Assembly: GCA_963835135.1 (NCBI GenBank)
Contig: CAWIEF010000003.1
Location: 1,116,001 to 1,180,000 of the forward strand
Origin: JAVVHH01 sp963835135
GTDB lineage: Bacteria; Pseudomonadota; Alphaproteobacteria; Acetobacterales; Acetobacteraceae
DNA: 64,000 nt
Direction of reading: 5' to 3'
This document shows, one piece after another, positions 1 through 9,107 of this stretch. Below the pieces are notes generated by a model that ran no database searches, had not been told where the DNA came from, and worked only from the letters and a program-made list of their open reading frames with translations. The position numbers and the translations under genes are program-made. Within the stretch, counting starts at the first letter, position 1, and each line of letters starts with the position of its first letter.

Positions 1-65
1 ACGACGCTACGGTGCGGCCGGAGCGATGTCAAAGCGACCGCCGCGGATCGATGTAACATGGTGCG

Positions 66-860
66 GTGAAGCCGCCCCGCCCCCGCCTGACCATCGCCAC
101 CTTCAACGTCAACGACGTGAACCGCCGCCTGCCCAATCTGCTGGCCTGGCTGGAGGCCTCTCGGCCCGACGTGGTCTGCCTGCAGGAGCTGAAGGCGGCG
201 CAGGACCGCTTTCCAGCCCAAGCCCTGCAAGCAGCCGGCTACGGCGCGGCGTGGCAGGGCCAGCGGACCTGGAACGGCGTCGCCATCCTGGCCCGCGGGC
301 GGGAGCCGATCGTGACCCGGCGCGCCCTGCCCGGCGACGCCGCAGACGCGCAAAGCCGCTACATCGAAGCCGCCGTGGGCGGCATCCTGATCGGCTGCCT
401 CTACGCGCCCAACGGCAATCCGCAGCCGGGCCCGAAATTCGACTACAAGCTTGCCTGGCTCGAGCGCCTGGCCGCCCACAGCGCAACGCTGCTCGCCCTC
501 GACATCCCCGTCGTGCTGGCCGGCGACTACAACGTCGTCCCAGCCCCGTTCGACATGCGGCCGTCGCGTTCGATGGCCAACAACGCGCTCGTGCAGCCGC
601 AAAGCCGCGCCGCCTTCCAGCGATTGCTGGAGCTCGGCTGGACGGATGCGATCCGCACCCGGTTCCCCGACGAGCCGATGTACACCTTCTGGGGCTACCT
701 GCATGAGCGCTGGACCCGGGATTCCGGGTTGCGGATCGACCACCTGCTCCTCAGTCCCGCCATTACGCTGCTGGAGGCCGGGGTCGACCGCTGCGTCCGC
801 GGCGCGCCGAATGCGAGCGACCATGCGCCCGCCTGGGTCACGGTCGCTTCACCCGGCTGA
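66..860 (+). CDS. xth: Exodeoxyribonuclease III
   Basis: This 264-residue protein is an AP endonuclease/3'-5' exonuclease of the exonuclease-phosphatase superfamily, acting in cytoplasmic base excision repair. The family motifs occur in order: NVND near residue 15, CLQELK near 39 (metal-binding Glu), YAPNGNP near 118, GDYNVVP near 153 (catalytic Asp and Asn), WGYLHERWTRDSGLRIDH near 209-228, and the terminal SDHAPAW with the catalytic Asp-His. The length matches the family. The start is GTG at 66, placed directly before the first beta strand; no strong ribosome site is visible. The next gene begins 23 bases downstream on the same strand, so the two may be co-transcribed. The identity is secure. 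Confidence 0.95.
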   Translation: MKPPRPRLTIATFNVNDVNRRLPNLLAWLEASRPDVVCLQELKAAQDRFPAQALQAAGYGAAWQGQRTWNGVAILARGREPIVTRRALPGDAADAQSRYIEAAVGGILIGCLYAPNGNPQPGPKFDYKLAWLERLAAHSATLLALDIPVVLAGDYNVVPAPFDMRPSRSMANNALVQPQSRAAFQRLLELGWTDAIRTRFPDEPMYTFWGYLHERWTRDSGLRIDHLLLSPAITLLEAGVDRCVRGAPNASDHAPAWVTVASPG

Positions 861-883
861 CCGAACCGCCCCATACTCCCCTC

Positions 884-2449
884 ATGATCGACACCGAGTA
901 CGACACAATCATCATCGGCGGCGGGTCCGCCGGGGCGACGCTGGCCGCGCGGCTGAGCGAGGACCCTTCGCACCGGGTCTTGCTGCTGGAAGCTGGGCAA
1001 GATCTGCGCACCGCCACCACGCCGGAACACATCCAGATCCCCAACCCGATGCGCGCCATCGGCGACGATGATTTCCGCTGGCCCGCCCTGATGGCCCGCC
1101 GCACCGAACGCCAGGCGCCCCGCCTGCTCTGGCGCGGCCGGGCGATGGGCGGCAGCTCGACCATCAACGGCCAGATCGCCATCCGCGCCGTGCCTGACGA
1201 TCTCGACCGCTGGCAGGCGCAGGGCTGCGACGGATGGGGCTGGGACGCCATGCTGCCCTACTTCCGCAAGCTCGAGACCGACAAGAACTTCCCGGATGCG
1301 CCCTACCACGGCGATCGCGGGCCGATCCCGGTCTACCGCGCCCCGATCGAGGACTGGGGCCATGTCGACCGCGCGCTGCGCGAAGCCGCGCTGAGCCTGG
1401 ACTACGGCTGGTGCGAGGACCACAACGCGCCGGCCGGCACCGGCGCATCGCCCTACGCGATCAACAGCGTCGCCGGCCGCCGGGTTTCGACCAATGACGG
1501 CTATCTCGAGCCGGCCCGCGGTCGCGGCAACCTGGCGATCGTCGGGCATGCGTTGGTCGAGGGCATCGTGCTGGAGGGCAACCGCCCGCATGCCAGCGGC
1601 GTCCGCGTCCGGATCGGCGGCCAGGTGCACACCCCGCGGGCGCATCGAGAAATCCTGCTCTGCGCCGGCGCCATCCACTCGCCCGCCATCCTGCAGCGCT
1701 CCGGCATCGGCCCGGCCGCGCTGCTCGAACGTCTCGGCATCGCGGTGCGCACCGACCTGCCGGTGGGCGAGAACCTGCTGGACCACCCCATCGTCGGCGC
1801 CTTCCTGCATCTGCGCGAACACGCCCAGGTCGGCACGCTGATGCACCGCCATACCAATTGCTGCCTGCGCTACGGCTCCGGCCTCGGCGGCGCGGGCGAG
1901 AACGACATGATCATGATCGCCGGCAACTTGGCCGGCGCCGCGCTATCGACGGCCGGCCCCGACGCCGCCCGCGGCCGCATCGCCGTCTCGGTCTACCAGG
2001 CGTTCAGCCAAGGCCATGTCCGCATCACCAGCACCGACCCGGCCACCGACCCGGCCATCGAGGAACGCATGCTGTCCGACGAGCGCGACCTCGTCCGCCT
2101 ACGCGACGGCGTGCGGCGTCTGCGCGAGATCTGCCGGGCCGATGGCGTCAACAAGGTCGCCCACCGGGTCGAATACGGAACGAGCGGCCGCTCGATGGAC
2201 GAGGCGCTGAGCGACGCCGAACTGGACGACTTCCTGTTCCGCGAGTGCGGCGACGCCCAGCACGCCAGCGGCACCTGCCGCATGGGCGCGCCAAACGACC
2301 CACGCTCAGTGGTGGATCCGGAGTGCCGGGTGCTCGGCTGCACCGGGCTGCGGGTGATCGACGCCTCGATCATGCCGGAGGTGCCCCGCGCCAACACGCA
2401 CCTGACGACGGTTGCCATTGCGGAGCGGATGGCAGATCGGCTCAAGTGA
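884..2449 (+). CDS. GMC family FAD-dependent oxidoreductase
   Basis: This is a 521-residue glucose-methanol-choline family flavoprotein that oxidises an alcohol group; the substrate cannot be read from the sequence. The N-terminal dinucleotide fold is GGGSAGATLAARLSE near residues 12-26, and the GMC signature RGRAMGGSSTINGQ lies near 84-97. The C-terminal region has the active-site His in QHASGTCRMG and the second polar residue in NTHLTT. No signal peptide is seen, so it is probably cytoplasmic. It lies between xth and a solute-binding protein gene, with about 25 bases before the next start, suggesting one transcript. Choline dehydrogenase-like alcohol oxidation is the nearest general description. 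Confidence 0.93.
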   Translation: MIDTEYDTIIIGGGSAGATLAARLSEDPSHRVLLLEAGQDLRTATTPEHIQIPNPMRAIGDDDFRWPALMARRTERQAPRLLWRGRAMGGSSTINGQIAIRAVPDDLDRWQAQGCDGWGWDAMLPYFRKLETDKNFPDAPYHGDRGPIPVYRAPIEDWGHVDRALREAALSLDYGWCEDHNAPAGTGASPYAINSVAGRRVSTNDGYLEPARGRGNLAIVGHALVEGIVLEGNRPHASGVRVRIGGQVHTPRAHREILLCAGAIHSPAILQRSGIGPAALLERLGIAVRTDLPVGENLLDHPIVGAFLHLREHAQVGTLMHRHTNCCLRYGSGLGGAGENDMIMIAGNLAGAALSTAGPDAARGRIAVSVYQAFSQGHVRITSTDPATDPAIEERMLSDERDLVRLRDGVRRLREICRADGVNKVAHRVEYGTSGRSMDEALSDAELDDFLFRECGDAQHASGTCRMGAPNDPRSVVDPECRVLGCTGLRVIDASIMPEVPRANTHLTTVAIAERMADRLK

Positions 2450-2474
2450 CGGCTCGTTCCGATCGGAGCCTGTC

Positions 2475-4058
2475 ATGAAGCGCCGCACCCTGATTGCCGC
2501 CGCCTCCGCGAGCCTGGCTCTGCCCTCGATCGTCCGGGCTGCCGGCGCGTCGACCCTTAAGTTCATCCCGCAGATCGACCTCGCTTTCCTCGACCCGCAC
2601 TGGACCACCGCAAACGTCACCCGCGGCCACGGCTACATGGTGTTCGACACGCTCTATGGGCAGGACGGCACCTTCACCTCCTCGCCCCAGATGCTCGAGG
2701 GCCACACCACCGAGAACGACGGCAAGCTCTGGAAACTGACGCTGCGGCCCGGCCTGCTGTGGCACGACGGAGACAAGGTCACGGCGCGCGATTGCGTCGC
2801 CAGCATCCGCCGCTGGGCCGCGCGCGACGCGTTCGGCTCAGCGCTGATGGCGGCCACCGACGAACTCTCCGCGCCCGACGACCGCACCATCCAGTTCAAG
2901 CTGAACAAGCCCTTTCCGCTGCTGCCGCAGGCGCTGGGCAAGCCGACCACGCCCAACCCGGTCATGATGCCGGAGCGCCTCGCCAGCACCGACCCGTTCA
3001 CGCAGATAACCGAGATGGTCGGCAGCGGCCCGTATCGCTTCGTCGCCAACGAGCGCATTCCCGGCGCCCGCAACGTCTACCAAAAATTCGACAAATATCA
3101 GCCGCGCCAGGGTAGCACGCCGACCTGGACCGCCGGCCCGAAGACTGCCTATTTCGACCGGGTCGAGTGGACCACCATGCCGGACGCCGGCACCAAGGTC
3201 GCCGCCATGCAATCGGGCGAGCAGGACTGGTGGGAGAACCCGACCGCCGACCTGCTGCCGCTGCTGGCCAAGCAGCGCAACATCAAGATCGTCAACACCA
3301 ACCCGACCGGCAACGTCAACATGATGCGGCCCAACCACCTGCAGCCGCCGTTCGACAACCCGAAGATCCTGCAGGCCCTGCTCTACGCCGTCGATCAGCA
3401 AGCCTGCATGCAGGCCATCGTCGGCAGCGACGCATCGATGTATTACACCCCGCACGGCGTCTTCTGCCCCAACAGCCCGATGGCCAGCCCCGCCGGGCTC
3501 GAGCCGCTGCAGGGCCCCCGCGATTACGCCAAGGCCAAGCAGATGATGAAGGCCGCCGGCTATGCGGGCGAGAAGGTCAGCATGCTCGTCGCCACCGACT
3601 ACGCCCAGTTCAAGGCCATCGCCGACGTCATGGCCGACAGCATGGCCCAGGCCGGCATGAACGTCGATTACGTCGCCACCGACTGGGGCACCATGCTCCA
3701 GCGCCGCAACAACCGCGGCCCGGTGGCCCAAGGCGGCTGGAACTGTTTCTTCACCGGCTGGGAGGGCGAGGACCACCTCAACCCCTCCAACCACTACGCC
3801 ATGCGCGGCAACGGCAACGAGCCCGCCGCCTGGCCCGGCTGGTGCACCAGCCCCAAGCTTGAGGCTCTCCGCAACGCCTGGTTCGACGCCCCCGACGAAG
3901 CCGCGCAAAAGCAGATCTGCATGGACTTACAGCGCCAAGCCATGCTCGACCTGCCCAGCATCCCGGTCGGCCAGTTCCAGCAACCGATCGCCCACAACAC
4001 CCGCATCACCGGCGTGCTGCCGGGTTTTGCCACATTCTGGAACGTGCGGCCGGCCTAA
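2475..4058 (+). CDS. ABC transporter substrate-binding protein, family 5
   Basis: This 527-residue periplasmic solute-binding protein belongs to the SBP_bac_5 (peptide/nickel/opine) family. The chosen start, ATG at 2475, opens a signal peptide (KRRTLIAAASASLALPS then a cleavage site near IVRAAG) with a weak twin-arginine look; an upstream in-frame start would put the signal inside the protein and overlap the previous gene. Family features include the WHDGDKVTARDCVASIRRW stretch near residues 95-113 and GSGPYRF near 182. No permease or ATPase gene adjoins it, so it must work with a transporter encoded elsewhere. Its stop overlaps the stop of the convergent M20 gene by four bases. Confidence 0.93.
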   Translation: MKRRTLIAAASASLALPSIVRAAGASTLKFIPQIDLAFLDPHWTTANVTRGHGYMVFDTLYGQDGTFTSSPQMLEGHTTENDGKLWKLTLRPGLLWHDGDKVTARDCVASIRRWAARDAFGSALMAATDELSAPDDRTIQFKLNKPFPLLPQALGKPTTPNPVMMPERLASTDPFTQITEMVGSGPYRFVANERIPGARNVYQKFDKYQPRQGSTPTWTAGPKTAYFDRVEWTTMPDAGTKVAAMQSGEQDWWENPTADLLPLLAKQRNIKIVNTNPTGNVNMMRPNHLQPPFDNPKILQALLYAVDQQACMQAIVGSDASMYYTPHGVFCPNSPMASPAGLEPLQGPRDYAKAKQMMKAAGYAGEKVSMLVATDYAQFKAIADVMADSMAQAGMNVDYVATDWGTMLQRRNNRGPVAQGGWNCFFTGWEGEDHLNPSNHYAMRGNGNEPAAWPGWCTSPKLEALRNAWFDAPDEAAQKQICMDLQRQAMLDLPSIPVGQFQQPIAHNTRITGVLPGFATFWNVRPA

Positions 4059-5326
4059 ACCTCTCGCACGCCGCACCACTGCGCGACGAAGCACGCGATC
4101 GCCAGCGTCACCTGGCGTAGCGTTGGCAAATGCGCGCCTTCGTCGAAGCCGTGCACGTTCATGCCGCGCGGGCCGTAACACAGCGCAGGCATCCGATGGT
4201 ACAGCCCATAGAACCTCGTGTCGTTCACCGCCGTCGACCGCCGCTCCTCCATCGCCGTGCCGAACACCGCCCGGTGCGCCTCGGCCAACACCCGCTCCGC
4301 CTCGCTCCCGGGCTCGAGCACGTATCCATCCGCCTGAAACCCGTTCCAAATCACGTCCGGCGGATTGTTCGCCATGAACCCGTCCGCACGCGCCGCCTCC
4401 GCCACGCAGCGCTCCACCCCCTGACGCGCCGCCTCCAAGCTGCTCCCCGGCATCAGCCCGATCCGGCAATCCACCTCGCACCACGCCGGCGTGCTGCTCG
4501 CCCAATCCCCGCCTCTAATCACCCCCGGATTGAACTTGATCGGGTCCGCAATCCCCCCGAACCACTCATCCGCCCGCGCCGCCGCGTTCAGCGCCTCTGT
4601 ATGTCGTTGCAGCGCCAGGATCAGCTGATAGGACGACATGATCGCGTTCGTCCCCGACTGCGCCCGCGCCACATGCACCGGCACGCCCCGCACCCGTAGC
4701 CGGAACCACATCACGCCCACATGCGCCCGGGTGATCGTCGCGTCGGTCGGCTCCGGGATCAGCACCGCGTCCGCCCGGTAGCCGCGCGCCAGCGTCGAGA
4801 GCGCGCCGTTGCCGGTGCACTCCTCCTCCGTCACGCTCTGCACGTGCACGTCCGCCGTCAGCTCCAGCCCGGCGGCACGGATCGCGTCGAGCGCGAACAC
4901 CATTGCCGACACGCCCTGTTTCATGTCGCCCGCGCCGCGGCCCTGCAGCCACTCGCCCTGCGCCTCGCCGCTGAACGGCGGCGTCGACCACAGTGCGGCC
5001 GGGCCCGTGGGCACCACGTCCACATGCCCCTGGATGATCAGGCTGCGCCCCTCCGGCGCCGCCGCCCGACGGGTGCCGACGACCTGCACGGCGCGAGCGT
5101 AGTCGGTGTCCATCACCGGGCTGAACCCGGGCAAATGGGCCATGTCCACGTCGCCGAGCGCGTAGCGGTCGACGCTATAGCCGCGGCTGGCGAGTTGGCG
5201 CGCCATCCAGTCCTGCAGCGGCGCTTCCTCGCCGCGCACCGACGGGAATCGCACGAGGTCGGTCAGGAATGCCGTCTGCGCGGCAAAGCCCGCATCGACC
5301 GCAGCACGCAAACGGTCGAGCATCAT
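4055..5326 (-). CDS. M20 family deacylase/peptidase (ArgE/DapE type)
   Basis: This 423-residue zinc metallohydrolase of the ArgE/DapE/ACY1 group cleaves N-acyl or peptide-like amide bonds. The metal motifs are in order: GHVDVVPTG, then GRGAGDMKQG, the general-base pair VTEEECTGNG, and IPEPTD. The start ATG at 5326 overlaps the stop of the upstream aminotransferase gene (ATGA), which supports it over the longer frame. It is the last gene of a three-gene coupled operon (M20 peptidase, aminotransferase, M20). Two M20 enzymes around an aminotransferase suggest breakdown of an N-acylated amino compound, which is inference. Its stop overlaps that of the convergent solute-binding protein gene. Confidence 0.92.
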   Translation of the reverse strand: MMLDRLRAAVDAGFAAQTAFLTDLVRFPSVRGEEAPLQDWMARQLASRGYSVDRYALGDVDMAHLPGFSPVMDTDYARAVQVVGTRRAAAPEGRSLIIQGHVDVVPTGPAALWSTPPFSGEAQGEWLQGRGAGDMKQGVSAMVFALDAIRAAGLELTADVHVQSVTEEECTGNGALSTLARGYRADAVLIPEPTDATITRAHVGVMWFRLRVRGVPVHVARAQSGTNAIMSSYQLILALQRHTEALNAAARADEWFGGIADPIKFNPGVIRGGDWASSTPAWCEVDCRIGLMPGSSLEAARQGVERCVAEAARADGFMANNPPDVIWNGFQADGYVLEPGSEAERVLAEAHRAVFGTAMEERRSTAVNDTRFYGLYHRMPALCYGPRGMNVHGFDEGAHLPTLRQVTLAIACFVAQWCGVREV

Positions 5327-6600
5327 GCCGCCAGCGCCCGCGCCGCATCGCGCCACGCCGCGACCGTCTCGCTGACGTCGCGCGCGTCATGGGCGCATGA
5401 GAGATAATGTTTCGACTCGCCTTTCAGGATACCGCGTTCGCGGAGCAGGGCGTTGAACCGGGCCTGCATGGCGGCGTCGCCGCGCGCCATGCCGCGGTAA
5501 TCCCGGATCTCGCCGATCGTGAAGATCGCGTCGAAACAGGCGGGCTCGCCGATCACCTGCGCCGCGATCCCGGCGTCCGCCAACGCCGCCCGCAGCTGCG
5601 CCATCAGCTCTCGCCCGGTCTCTGCCAGCCGCTCGTAGGTACCCGGCTCGCTCAGAACCTCGAGCGTGGCCAACCCGGCCGCTGCAGCCACCGGGTTGCC
5701 CGACAGCGTGCCGATCTGCTTGACGAACCGGTCCGCCCCCACGCTCGCTGCGTCGAAATGAGCCATGATGTCGGCCCGGCCCGCGATCGCCGCCAGCGGA
5801 TACCCGCCGCCGATGACCTTCCCCAGCGTGCACAGATCGGGCGTCACGCCATACAGTTCCTGCCCGCCGCCCCACGCCAGCCGGAACCCGGTCACCACCT
5901 CGTCGAAGATGAGCGGAATGTCCGCCCGCGCCGTCAGCCGCCGCAGCCCGGCGAGAAACCCCGGCGCCGGCGGGATCAGCCGCTGCATCGGCTCGACGAT
6001 CACCCCGGCGATCTCGTCGCCATGCCTGCGGATCAAGCCCTCCACGGCGTCGAGATCGTTGAAGGGCGCCACCAGAACCGTATCGGCGACCGCCTTCGGG
6101 ATCCCCGCCGAGTCCGGGATCGGCTCCCACGAATTCGCCTCCCGCCGCGGCGACGTGCTCATCAGCCCGTAGTCGCTCATGCCGTGATAGCCGCCCTCGA
6201 ATTTGAGGATCTTGTCGCGGCCACGGAACGCCCGCACCAGCCGGATCGCATACGCGTCCGCCTCGCTGCCGGTCGACACGTAGCGCACCTGCTCGGCGCA
6301 TGGCACCGCCGCCACGATCGCCTCGGCCAGCTCGATCCCGAGCCGGTTGTTCATGAAGAACGTGGTGCCGAGCCCGACCTGCGCCTGCACGGCCGCCGTG
6401 ACCGCCGGGTGCGCGTGGCCGACCAGCATCGGGCCCGACCCGATCAGGTAGTCGATATACTCGCGCCCCGTCTCGTCCCACACCCGCCCGCCGCGCCCTT
6501 CGCGGATCACGAGGTCGCTCGCCGTGTTGCCGAACGTCCCGCCCGGCAGAACGCGATGCGCCCGCTCCAGCAACGTCGATGCCATGGGCCCGCTCTCCAT
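5323..6600 (-). CDS. Class III aminotransferase, glutamate-1-semialdehyde mutase-like
   Basis: This 425-residue PLP-dependent class III aminotransferase resembles HemL (glutamate-1-semialdehyde 2,1-aminomutase). Near the N terminus are VLPGGTFGNTASD and GSGPMLVGHAHPAV; STGSEADAYAIRL precedes FEGGYHG, the IFDEVVTGFR strand carries the cofactor-binding Asp, and the Schiff-base Lys lies in LGKVIGGGYPLAAIAGR. The start ATG at 6600 gives a one-base overlap with the stop of the upstream M20 gene; an internal ATG at 6585 is an alternative. Its place between two M20 hydrolases argues for a catabolic transaminase rather than tetrapyrrole synthesis, but the true substrate is unknown. Confidence 0.9.
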   Translation of the reverse strand: MESGPMASTLLERAHRVLPGGTFGNTASDLVIREGRGGRVWDETGREYIDYLIGSGPMLVGHAHPAVTAAVQAQVGLGTTFFMNNRLGIELAEAIVAAVPCAEQVRYVSTGSEADAYAIRLVRAFRGRDKILKFEGGYHGMSDYGLMSTSPRREANSWEPIPDSAGIPKAVADTVLVAPFNDLDAVEGLIRRHGDEIAGVIVEPMQRLIPPAPGFLAGLRRLTARADIPLIFDEVVTGFRLAWGGGQELYGVTPDLCTLGKVIGGGYPLAAIAGRADIMAHFDAASVGADRFVKQIGTLSGNPVAAAAGLATLEVLSEPGTYERLAETGRELMAQLRAALADAGIAAQVIGEPACFDAIFTIGEIRDYRGMARGDAAMQARFNALLRERGILKGESKHYLSCAHDARDVSETVAAWRDAARALAA

Positions 6601-7733
6601 CAGATCTTCAGCGTTGCGATCAGGCCCGCCAGCAATCGGCCGCGCGCGACCAGGCTGTCGACCAGCAGGTGCTCCTCCAGCGTATGCCCGCCGCCGCCGA
6701 GCACGCCGAGCCCGTCGAGCGTGGGTATGCCGGCCGCCCCGGTAAAATTGCCGTCGGATCCGCCGCCCGCGCTCCGATGCGGCAGCGGGATCCCGATCTG
6801 TCGTGCCAGCGCGTCCGCCTGCGCGTGCAGCGCGAGCGTGCGCGCGTCCGGCTCCCAGACTGGCCGGGTCACCGTCTGCCGGACGTCGAAGCGCACGTCG
6901 TTCTCCTGCCCGGCCAGCGCCAGCATCCGCTCGACGCCGCGATCGAGGTCCGCCTGCCGCTTGGCCATGCTCAGCACCTGTGCCGTGCACGTCGTCGCCA
7001 CGCAGTTCACCCACTCGCCGCCGCGGATCACGCCGACGCTGAACGTGCAGTCCTCGGTCGTCATGTCTTCGATGTCAGCGATCCGGCGGGCCATCGCGCG
7101 GATGGCCGAACGGCCCTCCGCGAGCCGCGCGCCGGCGTGGCTGGGCCGTCCGGTCGTCTCGATGGCAAAGCGTGCGATGGCATAGCGGCCGGTGGTGACC
7201 TCGTGCCCGGGGCCGCCCGGCTCCGGCACGAGCACGGCGGCATGGCGCGACGCCTCGGCCTCGATCACGTCGCGGGTAGAGGGCGAGCCGACCTCCTCGT
7301 CACTGGTGAACAGCACGGTGACCGGCAGCGCGGGCGCGATCCCGGCCTGCTCGAGCTGCCGCAATGCCTCGAGCACGAGCAGGTTGCCGCCCTTCATGTC
7401 GTAGATCCCCGGCCCGTAGCAGCGGTTCCCGTCGCGGCGGTACGGCAGCGCGGCCAGCGTGCCGACCGGGTGTACGGTGTCCATGTGCCCCATCAGCAGC
7501 AGTCCGGGCTGGCCCGCCCTCTGGTGGCCCAACGTGGCGCGCACGCAGTCGCCGAATCCCATGCGGCCCGGAATGCGCTCGACCGTAGCCCCCATGATCG
7601 CCAGGTCCCGGCTGGCCAGGTCCATCATGCGATTGACGGCGGCGGCATCGTGCGTCGGGCTTTCGCACTCGACCCAGGGTCGCAGGCGCGCGAGCATGGC
7701 GTCGGCGTCGAACGGCAAGTGGCTCGGGTCCAT
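6600..7733 (-). CDS. M20 family metallopeptidase, carboxypeptidase G2-like
   Basis: This 377-residue M20 zinc hydrolase is closest in pattern to glutamate carboxypeptidase (CPG2). The motifs are GHMDTVHPVG near residue 92 (metal ligand and Asp), GPGIYDMKGGN near 131 (bridging Asp), TSDEEVGS near 164 (general base Glu-Glu) and PEPGG near 191. The C-terminal HRSAGGGSDGNFTGAAGIPTL region carries the second-metal ligands; a later His (GGGHTLEEH) is also present. It is the first gene of the minus-strand operon with the aminotransferase and a second M20 enzyme. It is divergent from the cytochrome c gene, with a 75-base gap that must hold promoters for both. No signal peptide is evident. Confidence 0.92.
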   Translation of the reverse strand: MDPSHLPFDADAMLARLRPWVECESPTHDAAAVNRMMDLASRDLAIMGATVERIPGRMGFGDCVRATLGHQRAGQPGLLLMGHMDTVHPVGTLAALPYRRDGNRCYGPGIYDMKGGNLLVLEALRQLEQAGIAPALPVTVLFTSDEEVGSPSTRDVIEAEASRHAAVLVPEPGGPGHEVTTGRYAIARFAIETTGRPSHAGARLAEGRSAIRAMARRIADIEDMTTEDCTFSVGVIRGGEWVNCVATTCTAQVLSMAKRQADLDRGVERMLALAGQENDVRFDVRQTVTRPVWEPDARTLALHAQADALARQIGIPLPHRSAGGGSDGNFTGAAGIPTLDGLGVLGGGGHTLEEHLLVDSLVARGRLLAGLIATLKI

Positions 7734-7808
7734 GCGCCATCTCAGGACTGGCCGGGGGGCCCGTCAACTGTCTTGCGGTTGGCAGCGCCATCCCGACATA
7801 AATGCGGC

Positions 7809-9107
7809 ATGCGATTGAAGACGCGCTCTGTTATCCTCGGGCTTGCCGCGACCGCCGTGGCAGCCGCGCTGGCGATCGTGTATCGCCCGGCGATCGACCC
7901 CATCACTCCCGCCGCTGGCGACGTCCCGCCGGCCCTCGTCGCCCGCGGCGCGCAGCTCGCGGCGGCAGGCGATTGTGCGGTCTGCCACGCCGCGCCCGAC
8001 GGCGCGCCCTACGCCGGCGGCGCACCGGTGCAGACCCCGTTCGGCGCCGTCTACGCCACCAACATCACTCCTGATCCGGAGACCGGCATCGGCGCCTGGT
8101 CCAACGCTGCCTTCACCCGCGCGATGCGGGACGGCGTCGACCGCGACGGCAAGTTCCTCTACCCGGCATTCCCCTACAATCACTACACCGCCGTCGACGA
8201 CGCCGACATCACCGCGATCTACGCCTTCCTGATGACCCGCGAGCCGGTCCACGCCGAGCCGCCGCCGACACGCCTTCCCTTCCCCTTCAACATCCGCCCA
8301 CTGATGGCCGGTTGGAACCTGCTGTTTCTCGACCACCGGCCGGTGCCCCGAGACGCATCCCGCAGCGCCGAGTGGAACCGTGGCGCCTACCTGGTCGAAG
8401 GCCTCGGCCACTGCTCGGCCTGCCACACGCCCCGCAACGCGTTCGGCGCCGAAGACAAGAGCCGCGCCTTCACCGGCGGCGAGGCGGATGGGTGGGACGC
8501 GCCGGGCCTCACCGCGACCTCGTCGCCGGCGGCGATCGCCTGGACGGCGGACGCGCTCTATCGATATCTGAAGCATGGCGTGGACGACCGCCATGCCGCT
8601 TCGGCCGGGCCGATGCTGGCGGTGTCGCATAACCTCACCGGCGTGCCGGATGCGGATGTGCGGGCGATGGCGGTCTACGTCGCGTCGATGACCGATCCCA
8701 CCGGCGCCGCCGAGCCGGATCGCGAAAAGCGCGTGGCCGCCCAGGTCGCCGCCGCGCACGCGCCGCCACCCGGGCTGCAGCAGATGGAGGGCGCGTCGAT
8801 CTTTGCCGGCGCCTGCGCCGCCTGCCATGGCGCGGGAGCGCCGATGATGTTGAACGGGCGGCCCTCGCTGGCCCTCGGCAGTTCCGTCACCGCGGCCACG
8901 CCGCGCAACGCGACGCAGACCATCCTCTACGGCCTGCAGCCCGGCCCGAGCGAGCGCGGCCCCTGGATGCCAGGCTTCGCCGCCACGCTGAACGACAAGC
9001 AGGTCGCCGCCGTCCTCGCCTACCTCCGCGCGCGGTTCACCGACCGCCCCGCCTGGGACGGACTCGAGGGCAGCGTCCAGCGCATCCGCCAAGGAGCCAG
9101 CTCATGA
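7809..9107 (+). CDS. Triheme cytochrome c subunit of molybdenum dehydrogenase
   Basis: This 432-residue membrane-anchored periplasmic cytochrome c passes electrons from the adjacent dehydrogenase to the respiratory chain. Three haem-binding motifs are visible: CAVCH near residue 58, CSACH near 200 and CAACH near 337, the layout of alcohol/aldehyde dehydrogenase cytochrome subunits. An N-terminal hydrophobic segment (about residues 8-24) follows basic residues and serves as signal or anchor. I chose ATG 7809; the frame runs far upstream, but that part is antisense to the M20 gene and not protein-like. No ribosome site precedes the ATG. Its stop overlaps the start of the 2Fe-2S gene, so the three subunits are translationally coupled. 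Confidence 0.93.
   Translation: MRLKTRSVILGLAATAVAAALAIVYRPAIDPITPAAGDVPPALVARGAQLAAAGDCAVCHAAPDGAPYAGGAPVQTPFGAVYATNITPDPETGIGAWSNAAFTRAMRDGVDRDGKFLYPAFPYNHYTAVDDADITAIYAFLMTREPVHAEPPPTRLPFPFNIRPLMAGWNLLFLDHRPVPRDASRSAEWNRGAYLVEGLGHCSACHTPRNAFGAEDKSRAFTGGEADGWDAPGLTATSSPAAIAWTADALYRYLKHGVDDRHAASAGPMLAVSHNLTGVPDADVRAMAVYVASMTDPTGAAEPDREKRVAAQVAAAHAPPPGLQQMEGASIFAGACAACHGAGAPMMLNGRPSLALGSSVTAATPRNATQTILYGLQPGPSERGPWMPGFAATLNDKQVAAVLAYLRARFTDRPAWDGLEGSVQRIRQGASS

Noticed and set aside
5407..7185. Long plus-strand open frame of 592 codons
   Set aside because: It is antisense to the aminotransferase and M20 genes, is rich in Arg, Pro and Ala, and shows no family motif; such shadows are common at this GC content.
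6579..9107. Upstream extension of the cytochrome c frame
   Set aside because: The extra 410 codons are antisense to other genes and not protein-like; the signal/anchor segment begins at 7809.
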